Shown here: positions 1-5,037 of the stretch, piece by piece
Layout: every line of letters starts with the position of its first letter
How positions within the stretch are numbered: the stretch's first letter is position 1
DNA from: an uncultured Clostridia bacterium
Lineage (GTDB): Bacteria; Bacillota; Clostridia; Peptostreptococcales; Anaerovoracaceae
NCBI GenBank assembly: GCA_946402595.1
Contig: CAMIWY010000136.1
Span: forward strand, 1 to 5,037
DNA length: 5,037 nucleotides
Direction: 5' to 3'
Position numbers and translations under genes: made by a program
The notes under the pieces: model-generated
The model's input: only the letters and a program-made list of their open reading frames with translations
The model's database searches: none
What the model was told of the DNA's origin: nothing

Positions 1-795
1 TCCCGGGCCCGTTCCGACAAGATCAAGGCGCAGCCTTCCTCCTATGCCGAAATACTGCCTGAGTGCCTGGCTGACAGAGATGCCTGTCTCCTCAGCCGGT
101 CTGCCTATAAGGTATACAGGGATGCCAGCCTCGGCTGCGGCCCTGATCTTGTCAGGCGCTCCTCCGGCCCTGCCGCTCGCCTTGGTCACCAGCACCCTGA
201 TGTCGAACTGGCGGATGAGCGCCGCATCAGTTTCCCTGATGAACGGGCCCTGCATGGCAATTATCTGCTTGCCGCTTAAGCCTGCCTCCTCACACAGCCT
301 GATGCTCTCAAGTGACGGCAGAACTCTCGCATAGAGCCTGCTCCTCACACCTTCATCAGCCGCATATATACCGAGCTCCTTGCTGCCCGTAGTCAGCAGG
401 ATGTTTCCCCCAGTCTCCTTAAGAGCCTCAGCGCATGACGCTGCATCCCCGAAAACATGCAATTCTGCATCCTCCGGCATCACGGCGGCATCCTCAGGCC
501 TCAGGATCCTCACGTACTCCCTGGCCGCCGCTTTGCACGCCGTCAGAATATTGTGAGATACCTCAGCAGCATAAGGATGAGTGGCATCGAAAACCATGCT
601 GCCCTCCTCCTTGATGAGGTCATACATCTGAAGCGCCCTGAGTCTGCCCCTGCGCACATCCGCATACCTGCTCGGCTCCATGACAAGCTCACCGTACTCA
701 GTCGCCACGCACACGATGTGCGCGATGCCGGATGCGGTCAGCTTCTCAGAGAGCGTCCTTCCTTCAGTTGTCCCGGAAAAAATAATCGGTTTCAT
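1..795 (-). CDS. cbiJ: Cobalt-precorrin-6A reductase CbiJ (CobK family), fused at its C-terminus to the start of a tetrapyrrole methylase (probably CbiE); 3' end outside window
   Basis: CbiJ reduces cobalt-precorrin-6A to cobalt-precorrin-6B with a nicotinamide cofactor in the cytoplasm. Translating from the ATG at 795-793 gives 265 codons without a stop to the window edge. Family motifs seen are FSGTTEGR (residues 6-13, nucleotide-binding loop), FDATHPYA (69-76), LLTTGSKEL (133-141), AMQGPF (180-185) and VTKASG (203-208). A CobK/CbiJ protein normally ends near residue 250. Here the frame continues through RLRLDLVGTGPG (254-265), the typical beta-strand plus glycine loop that opens a SAM-dependent tetrapyrrole methylase (compare VGMGPG in CbiH and VGAGPG in CbiF of this window). 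No ATG, GTG or TTG occurs in frame in the last 20 codons, so a fusion is more likely than a second gene. CbiE is the best guess because cbiE and cbiT are missing from the visible operon; CbiL or another methylase is possible. The start overlaps the cbiH stop as ATGA. The CbiJ call is very secure, the identity of the fused part is not. Confidence 0.95.
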   Translation of the reverse strand, partial: MKPIIFSGTTEGRTLSEKLTASGIAHIVCVATEYGELVMEPSRYADVRRGRLRALQMYDLIKEEGSMVFDATHPYAAEVSHNILTACKAAAREYVRILRPEDAAVMPEDAELHVFGDAASCAEALKETGGNILLTTGSKELGIYAADEGVRSRLYARVLPSLESIRLCEEAGLSGKQIIAMQGPFIRETDAALIRQFDIRVLVTKASGRAGGAPDKIRAAAEAGIPVYLIGRPAEETGISVSQALRQYFGIGGRLRLDLVGTGPG

Positions 796-1538
796 TTCCT
801 GTATCCCCTCGGCGTTACGAGCCTGTCTCCTATGATCCTGCTCTGCGAATTACCTACGAACACTGTCGTGAACATGTCGACCTGCGTATCTCTCAGCTCT
901 GCCAGTGTGCACACTTGAGCCTCTGTTCCGTCTCGCCCGATGTTCCTGACGTAGCCGCACGCCCTTTCAGGATCAGCCTTCTCGAGCAGGATGTCACATG
1001 CCTTCTGCAGATAGTCGTGCCTCTTGCGGCTGGATGGATTGTATATAGCTATCGCAAAATCTCCGTCCGCTGCAGCTCTGAGTCTCTTCTCGATAAGGTC
1101 CCACGGAGTCAGAAGGTCCGACAGACTGATCACGCAGAAGTCGTGATTCAGCGGTGCTCCGAGTACTGCCGCTCCGCTAGAAGCCGCAGTGATCCCCGGG
1201 ATCACGCATATATCTGTCAGCATCGATGCCCCCGGATTCTGTGCGTCGTATTCCTCTCCCAGCTCGAACATAAGGGACGCCATCCCGTATATTCCGGCGT
1301 CTCCGCTGCATATCATGGCGACCTCTTTGCCCATCGCAGCCTGCTCAAAGCACATCCTGCAGCGCTCTACCTCCTGCTTCATAGGAGTTGACAGATATTC
1401 TTTATCCGAAAACCTGTCTCCGAGCAGCTCAAGGTACACCGTATACCCGATAATAACGTCCGCCCTGTCCAGTGCTGCCAGAGCTTCCTCCGTCATCATC
1501 GCTTCTTTTCCCGGTCCCATTCCGACTACTGTGATCAT
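792..1538 (-). CDS. cbiH: Cobalt-precorrin-3 C17-methyltransferase, ring-contracting (CbiH/CobJ family)
   Basis: CbiH uses SAM to methylate C17 of cobalt-precorrin-3 and contracts the macrocycle, producing cobalt-precorrin-4 with its delta-lactone. The 248-residue protein has the usual single-domain length. Motifs in order are VGMGPG (5-10), SGDAGIYG (78-85), IPGITAASSGAA (113-124), HDFCVISLSDLLTPW (132-146), IYNPSSRKR (165-173), FVGNSQS (227-233) and LVTPRGY (240-246). The Asp-Leu-Leu-Thr-Pro-Trp stretch and the YNPxSxxR motif set CbiH/CobJ apart from the CbiF, CbiL and CobA relatives. The ATG at 1538 is chosen because the family begins with the VVGxGPG strand directly after a few residues; a purine-rich AAAGAGACGG lies upstream. 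The stop overlaps the cbiJ start by four bases. It follows cbiG after a 90-base gap. No truncation or missing motif is seen. Confidence 0.97.
   Translation of the reverse strand: MITVVGMGPGKEAMMTEEALAALDRADVIIGYTVYLELLGDRFSDKEYLSTPMKQEVERCRMCFEQAAMGKEVAMICSGDAGIYGMASLMFELGEEYDAQNPGASMLTDICVIPGITAASSGAAVLGAPLNHDFCVISLSDLLTPWDLIEKRLRAAADGDFAIAIYNPSSRKRHDYLQKACDILLEKADPERACGYVRNIGRDGTEAQVCTLAELRDTQVDMFTTVFVGNSQSRIIGDRLVTPRGYRK
805..810 (-). promoter_or_regulatory. Shine-Dalgarno site for cbiJ inside the cbiH 3' end
   Basis: On the minus strand GAGGGG stands 9 bases before the cbiJ ATG, within the codons for the conserved PRGY ending of CbiH. With the ATGA stop/start overlap it fixes the cbiJ start at 795 and suggests that translation of the two genes is coupled. 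A second, closer AGGA lies just 2 bases before the ATG and is probably too near to serve. Confidence 0.6.
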
Positions 1539-1628
1539 ACTTACCGTCTCTTTCTTTTTCCTGATCTGTCAGCACACTACCTGATCTCATCGTCCGCAGT
1601 CTGCTTTATCTCTGATTACATATATGGC
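1539..1628. other. Spacer between cbiG and cbiH
   Basis: This 90-base gap separates the cbiG stop from the cbiH start. I see no stem-loop followed by a T run, no convincing promoter pair and no small gene. Its cbiH-proximal end is purine-rich on the minus strand (AAAAAGAAAGAGACGG) and probably holds the cbiH ribosome binding site, though no exact GGAGG is present. Confidence 0.5.
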
Positions 1629-2651
1629 TCAGTGCTTTTCGGCTACTGCGATCGTCATGCCGTTCTCCGCCTGCTTGCGTACGATCAGCTTTGAGCCGCT
1701 TCCCGCAGCAAGCACCGCCGAACGCTCTGCCACGCTGTCCACTCCGACCGTCTTCTTGACGAATTCTGATGATGCAAAATCTCCCTGCACCTTCTCTAGA
1801 AGTGACGCTTCGTATGTGATCAGCGGCACCTTCCAGTATTCCGCCAGAGCCTTTATTCCAGGCTCCTCCGCCTTTATGTCTATAGTTGCGACCGCCCCGA
1901 CCTCTGCAGCATCTATGCCGTTATCCGCCAGAACACGCTCTGCAAACTCTCTTATCTCATCAAAGCTTTTGCCCTTCCTGCAGCCCATGCCTACAGCATA
2001 CCTGCCCGGACACAGCCTGATCGTCGCCAGGCTTTCAACTGCCGGTCTTTCTGCCTTCTTTCCTTCACCTTCATCCGAGTCAGCCAGCTCCATATCGTCA
2101 GCAATTATCACATCCACAGCCTCCTGCGGCGGATAGTCTTTAATGGATATCGTGACTGGCTTACCCTTAAGAGCCGAAGCTGACACCTTCGCGATACCAT
2201 CCCTGTTCACAATCCTGAGTCCGTTCTCCTTCGCGAACAGATCAACTGAAAATGTCTCATTTATATCTGTCGCCGTAGTGATCACCGGATCCGCCCCAGT
2301 CGCTTCAGCTATCTCGAGTGCCAGACCGTTAGCTCCGCCCATGTGTCCCGACAGCACCGGTATGACATGCAGCCCCAGCTCATCCATCACTATCACCGGC
2401 GGATCCGTCAGCTTGTCCTGAACAAACGGCGCAACCGATCTGACCGCGATTCCCATCGCACTTATGAACACGAGCGCCGTTCCCTGCTCAAAGGCTTCCC
2501 TGCAGAGATCATCAAGAGACTCCACGTTCGCACTAACGCCCTGGGCTTTGCCCCTCAGGCACAGCTCAGTCTCGTGTCCGCCGAGAGCCGCCTTCAATCC
2601 GGCAGCCAGCTCCGCTCCTTTTTCAGTAAAAGTGATTATTTTTATCTTCAT
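1629..2651 (-). CDS. cbiG: Cobalt-precorrin-5A hydrolase CbiG
   Basis: CbiG opens the delta-lactone ring of cobalt-precorrin-5A and releases the C20-derived two-carbon unit as acetaldehyde, giving cobalt-precorrin-5B. It is a hallmark of the anaerobic pathway. The 340-residue protein has the expected length and three-part layout: an N-terminal domain opening with MKIKIITFTEKG and containing LSGHMGGANGLA (100-111) and TTATDIN (125-131); a central part ending in an acidic, charged linker (about 185-203); and a C-terminal domain with GMGCRKG (221-227), ATIDIKAEEPGIKALA (255-270), GVDSVAERSA (303-312) and a closing GMTIAVAEK. The ATG at 2651 matches the family N-terminus, and an in-frame TGA five codons upstream rules out a longer form. 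The start is odd in having no Shine-Dalgarno sequence close by; the DNA before it is AT-rich and leads into the tandem repeat. Confidence 0.97.
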   Translation of the reverse strand: MKIKIITFTEKGAELAAGLKAALGGHETELCLRGKAQGVSANVESLDDLCREAFEQGTALVFISAMGIAVRSVAPFVQDKLTDPPVIVMDELGLHVIPVLSGHMGGANGLALEIAEATGADPVITTATDINETFSVDLFAKENGLRIVNRDGIAKVSASALKGKPVTISIKDYPPQEAVDVIIADDMELADSDEGEGKKAERPAVESLATIRLCPGRYAVGMGCRKGKSFDEIREFAERVLADNGIDAAEVGAVATIDIKAEEPGIKALAEYWKVPLITYEASLLEKVQGDFASSEFVKKTVGVDSVAERSAVLAAGSGSKLIVRKQAENGMTIAVAEKH

Positions 2652-2670
2652 GGATCTATTATTTCAATTC

Positions 2671-2800
2671 AGGACCACGCATATGACCAATTCCGCAGCA
2701 CATTTGACACAATTCCTCACCTCGGGACCACACAGAGGACCAATTTAGCAGCAATTTTGCCAAATTACCTCACCTCAAGGCCACACTCAGGACCAATTCC
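2671..2800. repeat. Imperfect tandem repeat, 53-bp period, about 2.5 copies, between cbiF and cbiG
   Basis: Two full units, 2671-2723 and 2724-2776, align without gaps over 53 bases with about 41 identities by hand count. A third partial unit starts at 2777 and keeps the pattern to about 2800, ending at the cbiF stop. Conserved blocks on the plus strand are GACCA-C near the unit start, GACCAATT about 12 bases later, GCAGCA in the middle and CCTCACCTC at the end. Read on the transcribed strand, each full unit begins GAGGTGAGG, which resembles a Shine-Dalgarno sequence, and carries two GGTC-type blocks. The period is not a multiple of three, so a simple repeated protein is unlikely. It contrasts in base composition with the GC-richer genes around it. 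It may be a dispersed intergenic repeat of this genome, but one window cannot show that. Confidence 0.85.
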
Positions 2801-2808
2801 TCCACCTT

Positions 2809-3621
2809 CTACTTCTCAGCTGCCCTGAATTCTGTAGAAAATGTCTTGTCATACAGCTTCGACTTCTCGTATCCGCTCATGCTCTTGGCGAGAACATCGC
2901 CCACGAGCACCAGAGCTGTCTTGGTTATCCCATGTGCCGCAGCCGTCTCAGCCAGCTCATCGACTCTGCAGTAGTAGTATTCTTCCTCAGGCCAGGTCGC
3001 TTTGTAAATGATGGCTGCCGGCGTGTCCGCCTCATAGCCGCCCGCGATAAGTCTCTGCGACAGCTCTTCGAGCATTCCCGTGCTGAGGTAGATCGCCATG
3101 CTCGCTCTGTGAGCCGCCCAGCTCTCGATGCTTTCCTTTTCAGGAACGTCGGTGCGGCCCGCCATTCTCGTGAAGATGAGCGACTGGGATATTCCGGGCA
3201 AAGTGTACTCTATGTCCATCGATGCTGCGGCTCCGAATGCGGCGGTGACGCCAGGACACGATTCATACGAAATACCCATCTCATCGAGCGCGTCCATCTG
3301 CTCTCTTACGGCACCGTACAGACTAGGATCTCCTGTGTGGAGCCTGACTACTGTTTTGCCCGCATCTGCAGCATCCTTCATCACTTCAAGTACCTGCTCG
3401 AGGGTCATGTGAGCGCTGTTGTGTATCTCAGTGCCCTCCTTCGCATAGCCAAGAAGCGCCGGGTTCACAAGCGATCCCGCATAGATGACGACATCCGCCT
3501 GCTCTATGAGCTTCATGCCTCTTACCGTGATGAGGTCGGCCGCTCCCGGGCCGGCTCCTACAAAGTATACCTGTGCTGTATTCTGCATCTTATCCTGCAT
3601 GTTCTCCTGCACCTTATCCAT
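2809..3621 (-). CDS. cbiF: Cobalt-precorrin-4 C11-methyltransferase (CbiF/CobM family)
   Basis: CbiF transfers a methyl group from SAM to C11 of cobalt-precorrin-4, forming cobalt-precorrin-5A, the substrate of the neighbouring CbiG. The 270-residue reading has VYFVGAGPGAADLIT (18-32), YAGSLVNP (47-54), HTGDPSLYGA (95-104), CPGVTAAFGAAA (122-133), LPGISQSLIFTRMAGRT (141-157), STGM (180-183), YKATWPEE (206-213), LVGDVL (239-244) and the C-terminal SKLYDKTFSTEFR (254-266), together diagnostic for CbiF/CobM. The start is uncertain. The ATG at 3621 overlaps the cbiD stop by 8 bases and adds about 17 residues before the first strand, longer than usual; in-frame ATGs at 3600 and 3588 would give more typical N-termini, and the former has AGGAG three bases upstream. 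The extra residues come from a small internal duplication (MDKVQEN / MQDKMQN). The function call is secure. Confidence 0.96.
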   Translation of the reverse strand: MDKVQENMQDKMQNTAQVYFVGAGPGAADLITVRGMKLIEQADVVIYAGSLVNPALLGYAKEGTEIHNSAHMTLEQVLEVMKDAADAGKTVVRLHTGDPSLYGAVREQMDALDEMGISYESCPGVTAAFGAAASMDIEYTLPGISQSLIFTRMAGRTDVPEKESIESWAAHRASMAIYLSTGMLEELSQRLIAGGYEADTPAAIIYKATWPEEEYYYCRVDELAETAAAHGITKTALVLVGDVLAKSMSGYEKSKLYDKTFSTEFRAAEK

Positions 3622-4756
3622 TCCACTTCGTCCTGTTCTCTTCTATCATTCCGGCGGCTCTGTCCGATGCCGCGAGCTGCCCGTACTCCTTGGAATACAC
3701 GATGCAGCCGATGTCCAGTTTCCCGCCGGCCCTTCTGTCAAGGTTATACATTATGCGGTCCATGATCCGCTGAGACACCTTCTCAGCCAGGCCCGCCTCA
3801 TAGAGAATGCCGTAGGCCTCCTCCGTCGTCAGGCAGTCGAGGATCCGCCCTAGAATCTCTGTGTCCGCACCCTCTCTGACCGCGGCCGCAGCGATTATCT
3901 CCATCCTGCAGTCAGCCTCGCGCGAGTGAGTGTTCATGATGCCGCCGGCCACTTTGACCAGCTTGCCTATGTGTCCCGTCAGCAGCATCCCGCTGAACCC
4001 GAGCTCACATATCATGTCGATGGTCTCGCCGACAAAATTGCTGCACTTGACGCTCCTGTCGAGGTCGACACCGTAAGTCGCTTTCATGAAGTCGAGCCCG
4101 TAGTTGCCCGGGGATATGAAAGCGATGTCGTGTCCCTCGGCTCTCTTCTGCCTCAGCTCGACCCTTATCGTATCGAGGATCGCCTGCCGGCTCATCGGCT
4201 CTACCACGCCGGATGTCCCGATTATGGATATCCCGCCTTCGATCCCGAGTCTCGGGTTGAAGGTGTGCAAAGCGAGCTCCTCTCCCTCAGGTACCGATAT
4301 GGTCACAGTTACTGCCTCACTGCAGTCGAACATGTCGAGGACCTCAGTGACCTCCCGCGTGATCATCTCCCGCGGGACCGAGTTTATTGCAGCTTCCCCC
4401 ACAGGCTGGTCGAGGCCCGGCCTTGTGACACGGCCGACACCCTTACCGCCTTTTATGATGACGCGCGGTGCATCGCCCTCTTCAGTACCTTCTTCAGTGC
4501 CTGCGAATCTCACCTCTGCCTCTATAAGTGCACCGGTCGTGATGTCAGGGTCATCTCCCCCGTCCTTACGCACCGCGCACTTTACATATTCAGCAGTCCT
4601 CTCAGTATTCAGGATCTCAGCATCAAAAGCCGGCCCCTTCGGCGTGATTATGGATATCCTGTCCACCTCACTTCCCGAGAGGAGCATCCTGCATGCAGCC
4701 TTCGCAGCGGCCGCCGCACAGCTTCCTGTTGTGAATCCTTTCCTGAACTCTGCCAT
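3614..4756 (-). CDS. cbiD: Cobalt-precorrin-5B C1-methyltransferase CbiD
   Basis: CbiD methylates C1 of cobalt-precorrin-5B using SAM and yields cobalt-precorrin-6A, the substrate of CbiJ. It is unrelated in sequence to the VGxGPG methylases. The 380-residue protein is of normal length. Motifs seen are RKGFTTGSCAAAAAKAA (5-21, the N-terminal signature), TPKGPAF (38-44), IKGGKGVGRVTRPGL (101-115) followed by PVGEAAIN (118-125), NPRLGIEGGISIIGTSGVV (167-185), SPGNYG (215-220) and GMLLTGHIGKLVKVAGGI (256-273) followed by NTHSREAD (275-282). The ATG at 4756 is preceded by AGGGAAG at a short spacing and puts the signature at the usual position. A 12-base direct duplication encodes GTEEGTEE (86-93) in an acidic surface-type loop. 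cbiE and cbiT often lie beside cbiD in other clusters; here cbiF comes directly after it with an 8-base overlap. Confidence 0.97.
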   Translation of the reverse strand: MAEFRKGFTTGSCAAAAAKAACRMLLSGSEVDRISIITPKGPAFDAEILNTERTAEYVKCAVRKDGGDDPDITTGALIEAEVRFAGTEEGTEEGDAPRVIIKGGKGVGRVTRPGLDQPVGEAAINSVPREMITREVTEVLDMFDCSEAVTVTISVPEGEELALHTFNPRLGIEGGISIIGTSGVVEPMSRQAILDTIRVELRQKRAEGHDIAFISPGNYGLDFMKATYGVDLDRSVKCSNFVGETIDMICELGFSGMLLTGHIGKLVKVAGGIMNTHSREADCRMEIIAAAAVREGADTEILGRILDCLTTEEAYGILYEAGLAEKVSQRIMDRIMYNLDRRAGGKLDIGCIVYSKEYGQLAASDRAAGMIEENRTKWNG

Positions 4757-4804
4757 TATGCTTCCCTATAATTCAGCGCCGATACCCCTTTACCGGTCTG
4801 CTTC
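4757..4804. other. Spacer between cbiC and cbiD with a weak hairpin
   Basis: The 48-base gap carries the cbiD ribosome binding site (AGGGAAG at 4761-4767 on the minus strand). It also has a possible 6-bp stem, including one G-U pair, formed by 4779-4784 and 4791-4796 around a 6-base loop. No T run follows, so it is not a convincing terminator. It might modulate cbiD translation or mRNA stability, or be chance. Confidence 0.3.
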
Positions 4805-5037
4805 TCATATCCCGTATACCAGAGCATTCACGATGGCGGCGGCCACATTGCTTCCGCCTTTCCTGCCCCTGTTGACGATGTGCGGTATGTCCGTTTCGAG
4901 TATCAGCTCCTTGGCCTCCACAACATTCACAAAACCCACCGGCACACCGATCACAAAATCCGGCGTGAACCTTCCTTCATCGTACATGTTTCTCAGCGTT
5001 ATGAGAGCCGTCGGAGCATTGCCGACAGCGAAAATCG
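4805..5037 (-). CDS. cbiC: Cobalt-precorrin-8 methylmutase CbiC (CobH family), C-terminal part only
   Basis: CbiC moves the methyl group from C11 to C12 of cobalt-precorrin-8, making cobyrinate, the last step of ring synthesis. Only 76 codons are visible; the frame stays open to the right edge, so the N-terminal part with the catalytic histidine lies outside. The visible part includes FAVGNAPTAL, then DFVIGVPVGFVNVVEAKE, then NRGRKGGSNVAAAIVNAL before the TGA, all of which are conserved at the C-terminus of the CbiC/CobH family. A start at the internal Met (codon at 4987-4985) would cut away the conserved GNAPTAL segment and is not right. It precedes cbiD by 48 bases and is the first gene of the operon seen here; any leader or cobalamin riboswitch would be further upstream. 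Confidence 0.96.
   Translation of the reverse strand, partial: IFAVGNAPTALITLRNMYDEGRFTPDFVIGVPVGFVNVVEAKELILETDIPHIVNRGRKGGSNVAAAIVNALVYGI

Noticed and set aside
457..918. Plus-strand open frame over the cbiJ/cbiH junction
   Set aside because: It is antisense to two secure genes and has no domain or ribosome binding site to support it.
2704..2732. Promoter on the plus strand starting from TTGACA at 2704-2709
   Set aside because: At the normal spacing no -10 element is present, and no plus-strand gene follows.
2671..2800. CRISPR array
   Set aside because: The units are contiguous and diverged, without identical short repeats separated by unique spacers, and no cas gene is near.
2652..2808. 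Cobalamin riboswitch in the cbiF-cbiG spacer
   Set aside because: A B12 riboswitch would be expected in the operon leader and should show the conserved B12 box and a larger fold. The spacer is a tandem repeat and has no clear B12 box.
2932..3765. Long plus-strand open frame (277 codons) opposite cbiF and the cbiD end
   Set aside because: It runs antisense across the cbiF/cbiD overlap, is rich in Arg, Ser and Cys as shadow frames are, and shows no family motif.
3926..4771. Long plus-strand open frame (281 codons) opposite cbiD
   Set aside because: It lies wholly antisense to a gene with full CbiD motifs, has no recognisable domain, and is explained by codon bias of the GC-rich gene on the other strand.
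4805..4987. Independent 60-residue gene starting at the Met codon at 4987
   Set aside because: The frame extends upstream to the window edge with conserved CbiC sequence (AVGNAPTAL), so this is an internal Met of cbiC.

Overview
The window is a slice of an anaerobic (cobalt-early) cobalamin corrin-ring operon. Every supported gene lies on the minus strand, so transcription runs right to left. In transcription order the genes are cbiC (3' end only), cbiD, cbiF, cbiG, cbiH and cbiJ, the last still open at the left edge. CbiG and CbiD together mark the oxygen-independent route. The gene set, a moderately GC-rich composition, purine-rich Shine-Dalgarno sites and clostridial-looking protein sequences suggest an anaerobic Firmicute of the class Clostridia. 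That placement is inference; no taxonomic marker gene is present.

Layout by plus-strand coordinate: 1-795 cbiJ, continuing into the start of what looks like a fused tetrapyrrole methylase; 792-1538 cbiH; 1539-1628 short spacer; 1629-2651 cbiG; 2652-2808 a 157-base spacer filled largely by a 53-bp imperfect tandem repeat; 2809-3621 cbiF; 3614-4756 cbiD; 4757-4804 short spacer with a weak hairpin; 4805-5037 the C-terminal end of cbiC. cbiD/cbiF overlap by 8 bases and cbiH/cbiJ by 4 (ATGA), which suggests one polycistronic unit with translational coupling. No promoter, riboswitch or terminator was found, so control probably lies upstream, beyond position 5037.

Together CbiH (cobalt-precorrin-3 to 4), CbiF (4 to 5A), CbiG (5A to 5B), CbiD (5B to 6A) and CbiJ (6A to 6B) form an unbroken run of successive reactions, and CbiC performs the last ring step (8 to cobyrinate). 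The steps between, CbiT (6B to 7) and CbiE (7 to 8), have no separate gene here. The open reading frame running from CbiJ into a VGTGPG methylase start suggests that CbiE, perhaps with CbiT, is fused to CbiJ and lies just past the left edge.

The window is mostly ordinary metabolism. The points worth a second look are the CbiJ-methylase fusion with a Shine-Dalgarno-like relic at the joint, the tandem repeat between cbiF and cbiG, the apparent lack of a ribosome binding site for cbiG, and small in-frame duplications in CbiF and CbiD. I see no evidence for a new defence, mobile or regulatory system.
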